Positions 53,667 to 61,919 of a stretch of 64,000 nucleotides of DNA are shown piece after piece. Numbering within the stretch: position 1 is the stretch's first letter; each line of letters starts with the position of its first letter. The stretch comes from Roseiarcus sp035606915. Lineage in GTDB: Bacteria; Pseudomonadota; Alphaproteobacteria; Rhizobiales; Beijerinckiaceae. The stretch lies in assembly GCA_035606915.1 (NCBI GenBank), contig DATNDU010000032.1, positions 15,201-79,200 of the forward strand, written 5' to 3'. Below the pieces are notes generated by a model. It was not told the origin of the DNA. It did not search any database and saw only the letters and a list, made by a program, of their open reading frames with translations. The translations under genes and the position numbers were made by a program.

Positions 53667-54397
53667 GCCGCATCCCCGAAGTTGAACTGACAGACCTGGC
53701 CCGTCGCGTTGGCGAAACACTGAAAGTCGAGTTCTGGCATCACGAAATCTTCGAGTTTGGTGCCAAAAGCAAGCTTCTCTGCGACGCAATTGTAGAGATA
53801 AAGTGAGAACTGCTTTCCTGTGGTGGGGTCAGCTGCGAAGAGATTGGCGGCGAAGGTTACAGAGGGGCCGATGATCTGTGAGGTTACCAGCACGCTCTCG
53901 CCGGACCCGATGACGCTGTAGGTGTAGGATACCAGGACGGCCGTCCCCGCGTCGGTGGAGCTGAAGGTGTAGACGCCTGAGGAGACGGAATATTGTCCGA
54001 CGGTCGGCGAGGAGGCGACCGCTTTGAGCGGCAACCCCGTCGAGGCGTAAACAACGCCCTGGTCGGCGACGAAATTTGGATGGAATGTGGTGGAATAAGT
54101 GAAGGGCGAGAGGGCGGGAACTGAGGTCACTTCGCCGAATTGTGTCTGCATGCCACCGACGCTCGGGTTGACCCCGAGGAACAGATTGCCGAGGGCCTGG
54201 CCGGACACTCGGGCGAGTTTCGCCTTGCCCGTCATTTTGCGCGTGCCGCTGCCGATGGCGACGGGAAAATTGTTCTGACCATAAAGCGCCTTTGTGGTCG
54301 TCGAGATATTGAGCGTCACTTCCTGAGCGAGGCCGAAGTTGATCGGCGAGCCGCCCGATGGCGTGCCGATGAGCACGCCGGAGCCGAACACATACAT
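53663..54397 (-). CDS. Phage major tail tube protein
   Basis: A 244-residue tail tube protein; ATG 54397 is preceded by GGAG 6 bp before, so I prefer it to the TTG at 54442. It starts MYVFGSGVLIGTPSGG and follows the beta-sandwich tube pattern (NFGLAQEVTLNISTTTKALY, MTGKAKLARVSGQALG). A middle insert (GVVYASTGLPLKAVASSP, GQYSVSSGVYTFSSTDAG) resembles one in the head-tail connector protein at 58546. It sits where the tube gene sits in HK97-like and GTA clusters. Confidence 0.82.
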   Translation of the reverse strand: MYVFGSGVLIGTPSGGSPINFGLAQEVTLNISTTTKALYGQNNFPVAIGSGTRKMTGKAKLARVSGQALGNLFLGVNPSVGGMQTQFGEVTSVPALSPFTYSTTFHPNFVADQGVVYASTGLPLKAVASSPTVGQYSVSSGVYTFSSTDAGTAVLVSYTYSVIGSGESVLVTSQIIGPSVTFAANLFAADPTTGKQFSLYLYNCVAEKLAFGTKLEDFVMPELDFQCFANATGQVCQFNFGDAA

Positions 54398-54477
54398 GGA
54401 GATCTCCGGGTTGATGATGGCGCCGCGCAACGGTTGCGGCAAATCGGGTCGTACGTACAGGGGCGGTATGGCGTCGC

Positions 54478-54609
54478 TTATTTGATCAGTGGGATCGGCG
54501 GCGCGAGCCTCCGCGGCCCCGCATTAGCGGGGTCGGGGAATTGAATTGGTAAACTCGCCGGCCTGAGCCGGGCCACGCCGCGGCGCGCCAGATTGCCGCT
54601 CATCGGCAT
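54478..54609 (-). CDS. Possible small phage protein
   Basis: A 43-codon frame (MPMSGNLARRG start, PIQFPDPANAG middle, PPIPLIK end) filling the 250-bp gap between the broken portal copy and the tail tube. Codon use resembles the phage genes. Its start resembles the SGNLARRR string of the portal, so it may instead descend from a portal fragment. No ribosome-binding site is clear. Confidence 0.3.
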   Translation of the reverse strand: MPMSGNLARRGVARLRPASLPIQFPDPANAGPRRLAPPIPLIK

Positions 54610-54654
54610 GACGAGATGATTTTCGACCTACATTATCTAATGGACGGTCCGTAA

Positions 54655-55663
54655 TTACCCATCCGCTTGCCAAGAGCTGCACTCTTTGATTCCATACGGG
54701 GATGGACCGGAGTGATGTTTCGCCCGCGCCTCGGCGACAGTCTTGATGCCAGCCCCGACCAGGATCGCGATCGTCTGCGCCTGTTCGAGCGGATCGACCG
54801 CGTCGTCGCCGACCCAGAAGAACTCCAAATCAGGCCCACCGAAGCTGACCCCGATCACCCGGTCGCGCAGCCTCTTCACCCACGCCTTCAGCGGCACGAG
54901 ACCTTCGGTCGCCGCTTGCGTGCGCGCCGCCTGCGAGGTCGTGCGGTTGACCTGAGTGACAAAGGCGGAGGCCGGCACCGAGAAGGCGTAGCAGATCAGC
55001 CGCGCCAACCATTCATCGTAGAGGTCCTTCAGCGGCGGCTGGCGGGTCTCGGTCAGCTCGAACTCCGCCGGCATGAACTTGACCATCCGCCGGCGGGCGA
55101 GATTGCCTCTCATCAAAGCGTCGAAATAATCCTGGAACCGCCGGATCTGATCGACGATCCAGTCCTTCGGCAATGTGGGCGAAGGAATCCGGGATCGAGC
55201 CGGTGTTGTAGTAGTCGAGCGTCGCCTGTTCGCGCCTGAGCGCGATGTTGGTCGTCAGCGCGATCTGCTCGACCGGCGAGAAACCGTAGAGCCGATGCGA
55301 GCGCATGTTGCGCGGCAAATAGATGATCTCGTCGGCGGCGAAATCGGCGACGCCGTCCTGTGCGGCGCCTGTTGATAGGCGGGATCGGGCGCGGCCGGCG
55401 CGCGGCCGTCGTCGCCGATCAGCGGTTTGATCGTCGCCCCGTCGATGACGTCGAGCGAGTAGACGGCGCCGGAGCGCGCATAGCGAGGATAGATCGTCAC
55501 CGCGTCGATGACCAGCATGTCCTCGACCAGCATGCGCAGCCAGGTCGAGAAATCATGTCGGCGGTCGGGCGTGGCGAGGGTCGCGCGCAGCGGTCCGCGC
55601 GGCCGCCGGAGAAACGCGGCCGGATCGTCCAGTTGAGCGCGACGATCTGATCCTTGCACTTAA
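54655..55663 (-). pseudogene. Portal copy E: N-truncated, frameshifted portal relic
   Basis: Homologous to the intact portal gene from about its residue 95 (KDQIVALNWTIRPRF) to its end, but split over at least three frames. Readable pieces include RRHDFSTWLRMLVEDMLVID, PRNMRSHRLYGFSPVEQI and a final 172-codon frame from PKDWIVDQIRRFQDYFDAL. The core stops at TVAEARA, and a different tail (KHHSGPSPYGIKECSSWQAD) follows, so the linker found in other copies is missing. No immunity-like gene follows. It shares a specific lesion with copy C. Confidence 0.85.
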
Positions 55664-55730
55664 TTTGTTGGAAGTCGCCGGAAGTTCGAAACGACTCTGC
55701 ACAGTTCACGATCCAGTTGGAAATTTTCGT

Positions 55731-55979
55731 TTAATCTGAGTCCAATTCGGCGATGAGCGCAGCCTTGCCTACTATAACATCCTCATTTCCGCGGAAAACG
55801 GAAAAATCAACGCTGCCATTCGCATCGAGATAAATCTCGATGCGCTTTCCGACGAGAGTGGCAAAAAGCGTAACGGATTTGCTCCCTCCGTCCCAAGAAG
55901 TGAAGAAATGCACATTTCTCTTTTCTAAAAGGGTTATTATATCGAATATCTGATGTGACATTCTGGCCATCCTGCTCAT
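55731..55979 (-). CDS. Putative immunity protein paired with the portal-borne toxin
   Basis: An 82-residue acidic protein. ATG 55979 overlaps the stop of the portal-toxin gene as ATGA; ATG 55961 (MSHQIFDI) is an alternative. It looks like a compact alpha/beta protein (LLEKRNVHFFTSWDGGSKS, TLVGKRIEIYLDANGSVDFS, VFRGNED). The DNA is visibly more AT-rich than the portal core. Position, size, acidity and coupling are those of immunity genes behind polymorphic toxins. The family assignment is by context, not by a recognised domain. Confidence 0.6.
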   Translation of the reverse strand: MSRMARMSHQIFDIITLLEKRNVHFFTSWDGGSKSVTLFATLVGKRIEIYLDANGSVDFSVFRGNEDVIVGKAALIAELDSD

Positions 55980-57592
55980 TTGCCGGAACGATTGTTAAAT
56001 AGCAGCTTACACGCCTTCTTGGCCGCAGGGTCGCCAGCCTTCGCGGCAGCAATGACTTCTTGGAGGGTGCTGGTCAAGAACTGACCAGGAAACTCTCGAA
56101 GAATTCGTCCCTGTCGGTTGGCTGCAATATACGCATTGCAGGTTTGGGTTATATCTTGAGCGACAAGCTGCGACGGTTGGCCGGCGGCTGCGCGGCGTCC
56201 GCTGCCCGCATCCGACATCGTTGGGCTGTTCTCATTCTCCGCGACCTGCGGCTCGCCTCCCGACTCGACCGCATGATCCGCATCCGTGAATTGTCCGCGC
56301 TCATCGTGATAGTGATTATACTTCACCACTCCGCTGCCCTGCCCGAGCCCCAACTCCGCTCGTGCCTCCGCGACGGTCTTGACGCCGGCCCCGACCAGAA
56401 TCGAAATCGTCTGCGCCTGCTCCAGCGGATCGATCGCGTCGTCGCCGACCCAGCAGAACTCCAAATCAGGTTCTCCGAAGCTGAGCCCGATCACCCGATC
56501 GAGCGTCCGCTTCACCCACGCCTTCAGCGGCACGAGCCCTTCCTGCGCCGCCTGCGTGCGCAGCGTCTGCGAGGTGGCGCGGTTGACTTGGGTGACGAAG
56601 GCTGACGCTGGCACGGAGAAGGCGTAGCAGATCAGCCGCGCCAGCCATTCGTCATAGAGGTCCTTCAGCGGCGGCTGCCGGGTCTCGGTGAGCTTGAACT
56701 CCGCCGGCATGAATTTGACCATGCGGCGGCGCGCCAGATTGCCTGACATCAGCGCATCGAAATAATCCTGGAACTGCCGCACCTGATCGACCGTCCAATC
56801 CTTCGGCAAAGTGGTGAAGGAATCCGGGTTCGAGCCGGTGTTGTAGTAGTCGAGCGTCGCCTGTTCGCGCCTGAGCGCGATGTTGATCGTCAGCGCGATC
56901 TGCTCGACCGGCGAGAAGCCGTAGAGCCGGTGCGAGCGCATGTTGCGCGGCTGATAGATGAGTTCGTCGGCGGTGAAATCGGCCGCCGGCACGCCGTGCA
57001 GCACTTGGCTGTAGGCGGGATCGGGCGAGACGGGGGAGCGGCCGTCCTCGCCGATCAGCGGTTTGATTGTCGAACCGTCGATCACGTCGAGCGAGTAGAC
57101 GGCGCCGGAGCGCGCATAGCGCGGATAGAGCGTCGCCGCGTCGATGACCAGCATATCCTCGACCAGCATGCGCAGCCAGGTCGAGAAATCGTGACGTCGG
57201 TCGGGAAAGGCGAGGAAATCGCGCACCGCGGCGCCGCGTTGGGCGGCGCCGGGGCGAGCGCCGGTGAGGCGCGGGCGCACCGTCCAATTGAGCGCAGCGA
57301 TCTGGTCCTTGCGGGTCTCGATTACGCTCCGCAAAAGCGGCAGCGCGTTGGCGAGCGTGCGCAACTCGCCGAACGACAGCAGATTGTCGGAGCGCGGCAC
57401 ATAGTTGATATTGAGGCCAAAGGGATAATCCCACTGGCGGCCCTTGACTTCCGGCGGCGCCTGCGGGATCAGCGGCTGTTGCGGTCCGAACCAACTGTCC
57501 GGGCCAATGCCGGAAATCACGAACCGGCTCGCGGCGGTCAGGCGCGCGAACACGCTGGCGGGAATCGGCGTTTCGACGCCTCCTGAAGGCAT
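55976..57592 (-). CDS. Portal copy D: intact phage portal with C-terminal toxin-like domain
   Basis: A 538-residue protein; ATG 57592 follows AAAGGA by 8 bp. Residues 1-420 are a complete portal protein (PRSDNLLSFGELRTLANALP, RRHDFSTWLRMLVEDML, RNMRSHRLYGFSPVEQI, FVTQVNRATSQTLRTQAAQE), the ring through which DNA enters and leaves the capsid. From about 424 comes a linker signature (YNHYHDERGQFTDADHAVE), a Gly/Ser/Asn-rich spacer, then a 65-residue terminal domain (CNAYIAANRQGRILREFPGQ ... AAKKACKLLFNN). That domain resembles short C-terminal polymorphic-toxin modules, from memory. An immunity-like gene overlaps its stop. The gene interrupts the normal order terminator-tail tube. Confidence 0.85.
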   Translation of the reverse strand: MPSGGVETPIPASVFARLTAASRFVISGIGPDSWFGPQQPLIPQAPPEVKGRQWDYPFGLNINYVPRSDNLLSFGELRTLANALPLLRSVIETRKDQIAALNWTVRPRLTGARPGAAQRGAAVRDFLAFPDRRHDFSTWLRMLVEDMLVIDAATLYPRYARSGAVYSLDVIDGSTIKPLIGEDGRSPVSPDPAYSQVLHGVPAADFTADELIYQPRNMRSHRLYGFSPVEQIALTINIALRREQATLDYYNTGSNPDSFTTLPKDWTVDQVRQFQDYFDALMSGNLARRRMVKFMPAEFKLTETRQPPLKDLYDEWLARLICYAFSVPASAFVTQVNRATSQTLRTQAAQEGLVPLKAWVKRTLDRVIGLSFGEPDLEFCWVGDDAIDPLEQAQTISILVGAGVKTVAEARAELGLGQGSGVVKYNHYHDERGQFTDADHAVESGGEPQVAENENSPTMSDAGSGRRAAAGQPSQLVAQDITQTCNAYIAANRQGRILREFPGQFLTSTLQEVIAAAKAGDPAAKKACKLLFNNRSGK

Positions 57593-57629
57593 GAGTGTGT
57601 CCTTTGATGAATGGGCGCAAATGTGCAAC

Positions 57630-58064
57630 TTAGGGCGCGACTAGACGCACGCTCACCACAGCCAGTCCGTCACCGTCGAGATCTCCCGTGTCGCGCACCG
57701 GCACGCCGACAATCTTGCAATCATAGACGGCGCCGCCGAGCGTCTGCCGGCCCTTTTCGAGGTCAAGAGCGCGCGGCGCCAGCGCAGCATCGAGCGCGTC
57801 GAGTGCCTCGTTGATGGAGCGGGCGCCGGGGCGCGAAGGGTCGCGCGCATCGAAATACAGGAACAGCTTGGCTTCGAGCATGCGCCGGGGCGCGGCGAGC
57901 GAGGTCCATTGATAGGTCTCCGGACCGGATTCCAGCTGGAACAGCGCCGGGCGCTGCCGCGCCGGCACCTCGCTCCAAAGTTTGATGCGTCGCGAGGCGA
58001 CGCCCCAATCATAGGCCGCTGAAACCCGTTGGAACAGAGCGGAGAAGGCGGTTTCGCGGCTCAT
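57630..58064 (-). CDS. Phage tail terminator/completion protein
   Basis: A 144-residue protein starting at ATG 58064 in an ATGA overlap with the gp10-like gene. It has the tail-terminator pattern (FQRVSAAYDWGVASRRIKLW, PALFQLESGPETYQW, FDARDPSRPGARSINEALDA, GDLDGDGLAVVSVRLVAP). It caps the tail tube end that meets the head. The tail tube gene should follow directly but is displaced by portal copies D and E. Confidence 0.78.
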   Translation of the reverse strand: MSRETAFSALFQRVSAAYDWGVASRRIKLWSEVPARQRPALFQLESGPETYQWTSLAAPRRMLEAKLFLYFDARDPSRPGARSINEALDALDAALAPRALDLEKGRQTLGGAVYDCKIVGVPVRDTGDLDGDGLAVVSVRLVAP

Positions 58065-58546
58065 CTGTTGTCCCAGGCCTCCGTGGCGACGCTCGCAAGT
58101 TCGGCGACGATCTCGTCGCGCGAATCGTCGAGACTGGACTGGAGATAGGGGTGCGGCGGAATCGTCGAACCCGGATGCGCGACGCGGCGGGCGAAGCGCA
58201 GCGAGCCGCCGACGAGAAAGGCCAGCGCCTGCGCCTTACCCGGCACAATTTCATGCACCGAAGTCCGGCCGCCGTATTCCTGGATCGCGGCGTATTTGAC
58301 GTCGCCGAACGAGCCGATGGCCGCTGTCAACCCGTCGCCCGCCAGGGAAATGTCGGCCGAGATCGAGGCCTTGAGCGCGCCGGTTCTTGTTTGAATCACC
58401 TCGCCCGATAGCTTCTCGTCGCGCACCTTGGCGACAAGCGCGGCGGCGAGGCTGCGCGCTTTCGCCTCCAACCGCCCCCGCATGTTTGCCGGGAGATCGG
58501 CGAGCTGATCCTCCAGCGCGTCAACGCCCGCGAGTCCAGCGAACAT
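58061..58546 (-). CDS. HK97 gp10-like head-tail adaptor protein
   Basis: A 161-residue protein with the gp10 pattern: helical start (VDALEDQLADLPANMRGRLE), RTGALKASISADIS, KYAAIQEYGGRTSVHEI and HPYLQSSLDDSRDEIV. It starts and ends in ATGA overlaps with its neighbours, as expected in a tightly packed head-tail morphogenesis operon. Confidence 0.82.
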   Translation of the reverse strand: MFAGLAGVDALEDQLADLPANMRGRLEAKARSLAAALVAKVRDEKLSGEVIQTRTGALKASISADISLAGDGLTAAIGSFGDVKYAAIQEYGGRTSVHEIVPGKAQALAFLVGGSLRFARRVAHPGSTIPPHPYLQSSLDDSRDEIVAELASVATEAWDNR

Positions 58547-59358
58547 CAGAACGCCGTGCGCTTGTAAGGCGCGATGAGCACCTGCACGGCGGCGGAGAGG
58601 CCGGAGACATCGTAGGAGATCGTCTCCTGGCCGCCTAGAGATTTGGAGCGCAGGCCGATGCGATCCGAGGCGCGGAAGCGCTCGGCGGCAAGCTCGGTGG
58701 CGGCCTGTACGAGATCCTGTGGGATGAAACCATAAGATAGCGAAAGCGCAGCGCCGGCGTCGCTGGCGCTGAATTGATAGACGCCCGCCGAGACCGAATA
58801 CTGTCCTGCCGCCGGGGCGCCATTCACCAACTGGAGCGCAAGTCCGGAACTCGAATAGACGACGCCGAGATTGCCCGCCCAGGCGCCGAACGGCGCCACC
58901 GCGGCGATCAGATAAGGCGCCGTAGAAGGCGCCACCCAAGTTTCTCCCTCGACGGCGTAACCCGCCTGATAGGTGACGATGAGGCTCTGCCGGCGCCGAT
59001 GATGGCGCCGTCCGAAAATGTCGAGCGCCTGCGGTCGGCCCGGCGGCGCGATGTCGCCGGGCTGCAACAAAAAGCCGATCTGCGGCGTCGCGCCTGCGGG
59101 CGGCACGGCGAGGCCGCCGAGGACGACTGATGACACCCGCTGGACCGGCCAGTGCGCGAGATAGGCGCGATCGCTTTCGAGGTCGATGGTGTCTGTGTAG
59201 CTGTGCGGAAGCAACGATGCCCGGCTCAAGGTTGCGTAAATCGCCCGGCTGGCGGCGCTGACCAGCGCGGTCAACGTCGTATCGCTCAGCGTCGGCTCGC
59301 TGGGCAAGCCCAGCCAGCCCTTCACATTGGCGAGCGTTGTGAGGTCGTAAGCAGACAT
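58546..59358 (-). CDS. Head-tail connector protein (gp6-like) with inserted beta domain
   Basis: A 270-residue protein. Residues 1-110 are the gp6-like connector start (TTLANVKGWLGLPSEPTLSD, VQRVSSVVLGGLAVPPAG). The C-terminal part has QDLVQAATELAAERF and ends VLIAPYKR. An insert between them (GVVYSSSGLALQLVNGAPAA, GQYSVSAGVYQFSASDAGAA) closely resembles one in the tail tube, and makes this protein longer than usual (about 190-200). Confidence 0.8.
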   Translation of the reverse strand: MSAYDLTTLANVKGWLGLPSEPTLSDTTLTALVSAASRAIYATLSRASLLPHSYTDTIDLESDRAYLAHWPVQRVSSVVLGGLAVPPAGATPQIGFLLQPGDIAPPGRPQALDIFGRRHHRRRQSLIVTYQAGYAVEGETWVAPSTAPYLIAAVAPFGAWAGNLGVVYSSSGLALQLVNGAPAAGQYSVSAGVYQFSASDAGAALSLSYGFIPQDLVQAATELAAERFRASDRIGLRSKSLGGQETISYDVSGLSAAVQVLIAPYKRTAF

Positions 59359-59393
59359 CTTTGCTCCGCGTCTGGTGAGCTACAGCCGTGAGG

Positions 59394-60884
59394 TCAACCG
59401 TTGCCGATGTTGGTCAGCAGGCCGATGCCGAACGGCGCATAGACGGCGAGCACTTCTTCAGTGTAGACGCCGTATTCGCGGCGGCGGGTGCGCAGCGGCC
59501 AATCGATGCGGTAATAGTCGCGCCGGGTCATCACCTCCGCGACGTTGGGAACCTGGTTGGACTGATACCAGACCGGCAGTCGCTCACAATAGGCGAGGAT
59601 CGTGCCCGGCGGCAGATCGGGATGAACCTTGATCGGAATATCGAAGCCGCCGTCGACGCTGAACGGATTATAGTACCAGCGCACGACGCCGTTGGCGGTG
59701 ATGCCATAGGGCATGCTCGACTCGCCGTCGGCCTGTAGGTTGTAGCGCAACAGCGGGCCGGAGGCGTTGGTTAGGCACTTGGAGGTGATGTTGCGCTGCT
59801 CCTGGGTGCTGACATAGAGCACCGTCGGCGAGATGCGGTAGTTGTTCCACATCGCCATCAGCATATTGTCGATCTCGACCACCGAGCCGCGGCCGGAGGC
59901 GGTGAGGAACGAGCCCGTGCCGGCCGCGCCAGTGGCGAGTGCTTGCACATAGGCGTTGTTGGCGGGGTTGAAGGCGACGTTCAGTAGGCCGTCGAAGGCG
60001 AGGTTGGGGTTGCGCGAGTTGTCGGCGGTGATCGTGTTTGCGAGTTGCTGGCCGGTGAGCAGCGGCGCGTTGAAGATGGCGCTGTTGAGGGTGGTGATCG
60101 CCTGCAACGATTCCGAGCCGGCGGCGCCGACGAACCAGGCGTAGGCTACGGCGCCGTTGACCAACGCAACGCTGGCCGAGAGGGCCTGGCCGAGCGTCGC
60201 CGCCTGCGTGGCGCTGGCGCTGCGCATCGACGAGCCGCCGTTGAGCGTATAGGTGTTGCCGTCGTTGCCGGTGATCGTCTTCGAGGTGGCGACGCCGCTG
60301 CTGACCGAGGAATTGCGATAGCCCTCGAAAGACAGCGCAACGACGATAACCGAATAGGTGGCGCTGGGCAGCGTCGCGCCGGCGGCGGCGGCGGCGGATA
60401 GCACCGGGCTCGCCGGCGTGCCGAGCGCCACCGAGACATTGCCGCCGAGCAGCGCCGTTTCTTCTTTGCGCATGGTTTTCTGCAACAGGCGCAGCGTCGC
60501 GGTCGAGTTGACGTCTTCGAAGCCCTGCGCGGCGGCTTCGGCTTCAAAGGTCATCGTGTCTTCCTCGCCGAGCGTCACATAGGGCGCAACCATCGGCGTC
60601 GCGGTGTAGCTCATGCTCGCGGTGCGTTGGCCCTCTGGCACCCAGCCCATGGCGTCGAAGCCGGAACCGGTGATCGAGAAGATCGTACGCCAGCGCGCGG
60701 CGTCGCCGGGAAACTGGCGCTGCACGCGCGGCAGCGAATTGCGTAGCGGCGTGATGACGGGATAGAGGTTCTTGGCCGGCGCCTGAAGATCATAGGCGGT
60801 GAGGCCGGTCGAGATCGTGACGTTCTTGGCGAGCGACGCTTTCATCAGATCGAGCGTCTCTTGCGTCGTGGCGGCGAGGGACAT
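59394..60884 (-). CDS. Phage major capsid protein with inserted domain
   Basis: A 496-residue capsid protein; ATG 60884 with AGGA about 8 bp before is preferred to ATG 60902. The HK97-like shell part appears at both ends (NSLPRVQRQFPGDAARWRTI, TFEAEAAAQGFEDVNSTATL, EIDNMLMAMWNNYRISPTVL, EVMTRRDYYRIDWPLRTRRR). A Ser/Thr/Ala-rich insert of about 100 residues in the middle (SVIVVALSFEGYRNSSVSS, ALVNGAVAYAWFVGAAG) resembles an Ig/Fn3-type surface decoration. It starts the complete head-tail gene run seen here. Confidence 0.8.
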   Translation of the reverse strand: MSLAATTQETLDLMKASLAKNVTISTGLTAYDLQAPAKNLYPVITPLRNSLPRVQRQFPGDAARWRTIFSITGSGFDAMGWVPEGQRTASMSYTATPMVAPYVTLGEEDTMTFEAEAAAQGFEDVNSTATLRLLQKTMRKEETALLGGNVSVALGTPASPVLSAAAAAGATLPSATYSVIVVALSFEGYRNSSVSSGVATSKTITGNDGNTYTLNGGSSMRSASATQAATLGQALSASVALVNGAVAYAWFVGAAGSESLQAITTLNSAIFNAPLLTGQQLANTITADNSRNPNLAFDGLLNVAFNPANNAYVQALATGAAGTGSFLTASGRGSVVEIDNMLMAMWNNYRISPTVLYVSTQEQRNITSKCLTNASGPLLRYNLQADGESSMPYGITANGVVRWYYNPFSVDGGFDIPIKVHPDLPPGTILAYCERLPVWYQSNQVPNVAEVMTRRDYYRIDWPLRTRRREYGVYTEEVLAVYAPFGIGLLTNIGNG

Positions 60885-61084
60885 GCGAGATTCCTGTGAC
60901 ATGAGAGAGCGACGCGTCAGAAGACGCGGCGGTTTGGAATGGTTGTAGGGATAAAGAGTGCGGGACTGAGGCGGGCGAGGGGGCAATTCGGGAGGCGGAT
61001 AGTAGCCAGGGCAAAGTCGGACGCGTTGGAAAACTGTACTCGAAGGGGAAGAAGTCCGAGAACAACGGTAGCGGTTTTCTGATC

Positions 61085-61620
61085 GACTGACTATTCTGCC
61101 GGCAGCGTGGCGCAGGAATCCGGGACGGGGCGTAATCGTAGTCGAGCGTCGCCTGTTCGCGCCGCAGCGCGAAGTTGATCGTCAGTACGATCTGCTCGAC
61201 CGGCGAGAAACCGTAGAGCCGATGCGAGCGCATGTTGCGCGGCAAATAGAGCAATTCGTCGGCGGCGAAATCGGCGACGCCGTCCTGTGTGGCGCCTGTT
61301 GATAGGCGGGATCGGGCGAGACGGGCGAGCGGCCGTCATTGCCGATCAGCGGCTTGATCGTCGCGCCGTCGATCACGTCGAGCGAGTAGACCGCGCTAGA
61401 GCGTGCATAGCGCGGATAGATCGTCGCCGTCGATGACCAGCATATCCTCAACCAGCATGCGCAGCCAAGTTGCGAAGTCGTGCCACCGATCGAGCATGGC
61501 TAGGAACGCGCGCTGCGCCGCGCAGCAGCTCGCGGCGCCGGCGGCGCCCGAGTTGAGCGCGGCGATCTGGTCCTTGCGCGTCTCGATCACGGCGCGCAGC
61601 CGCGGCAGTGCGTCGGGGGG
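61085..61620 (-). pseudogene. Portal copy C: internal fragment
   Basis: A fragment equivalent to about residues 80-260 of the intact portal, starting LPRLRAVIETRKDQIAAL and ending ALRREQATLDYD before degenerate sequence. It is split by at least two frameshifts. It shares with copy E the string PDPAYQQAPHRTASPISPPT, caused by the same small deletion relative to copy D, so C and E descend from one broken ancestor. It lies upstream of the capsid gene, where the ancestral portal gene would have been. Confidence 0.85.
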
Positions 61621-61650
61621 CGAAGAGATATTTTGTCGGAGTTGGATCCG

Positions 61651-61845
61651 TTACGGGACGACCGGCATCAGCGGCTTATTGGACCAGGGTACGCCGGCGT
61701 CCTCAAATGCTTTTTGGATCGCGGCGATAAAGCCGCCATTTGCGCTAGTGGCGTATTCATCGTCGTTCTGAAAGAACCACTCAACAATTGCGGTCAACTC
61801 GTCGGTTGCACACACGAATACGCCGTTCCACGCGTAGTCGTCGGC
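61651..61845 (-). pseudogene. Orphan immunity-like gene remnant
   Basis: A 64-codon open stretch without a start (DDYAWNGVFVCATDELTAIV, then EWFFQNDDEYATSANGGFI and AGVPWSNKPLMPVVP). A TGA in frame directly upstream separates it from a plausible N-terminus, so it is frameshifted or truncated. Its acidic, small, AT-richer character and position behind a portal-linker copy fit a decayed immunity gene unrelated to the other two. Confidence 0.5.
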
Positions 61846-61919
61846 TCAAACTTTTCCGCTATAAACAAATGGGTTACATTTTCGTGAACCGTTCATAAGG
61901 GCGTGGGGTCCCGTGTCCG

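Noticed and set aside
61403..61887. Plus-strand frames over portal copy C and the immunity remnant
   Set aside because: The minus strand carries clear portal homology and a coherent protein remnant; the plus frames are shadows.
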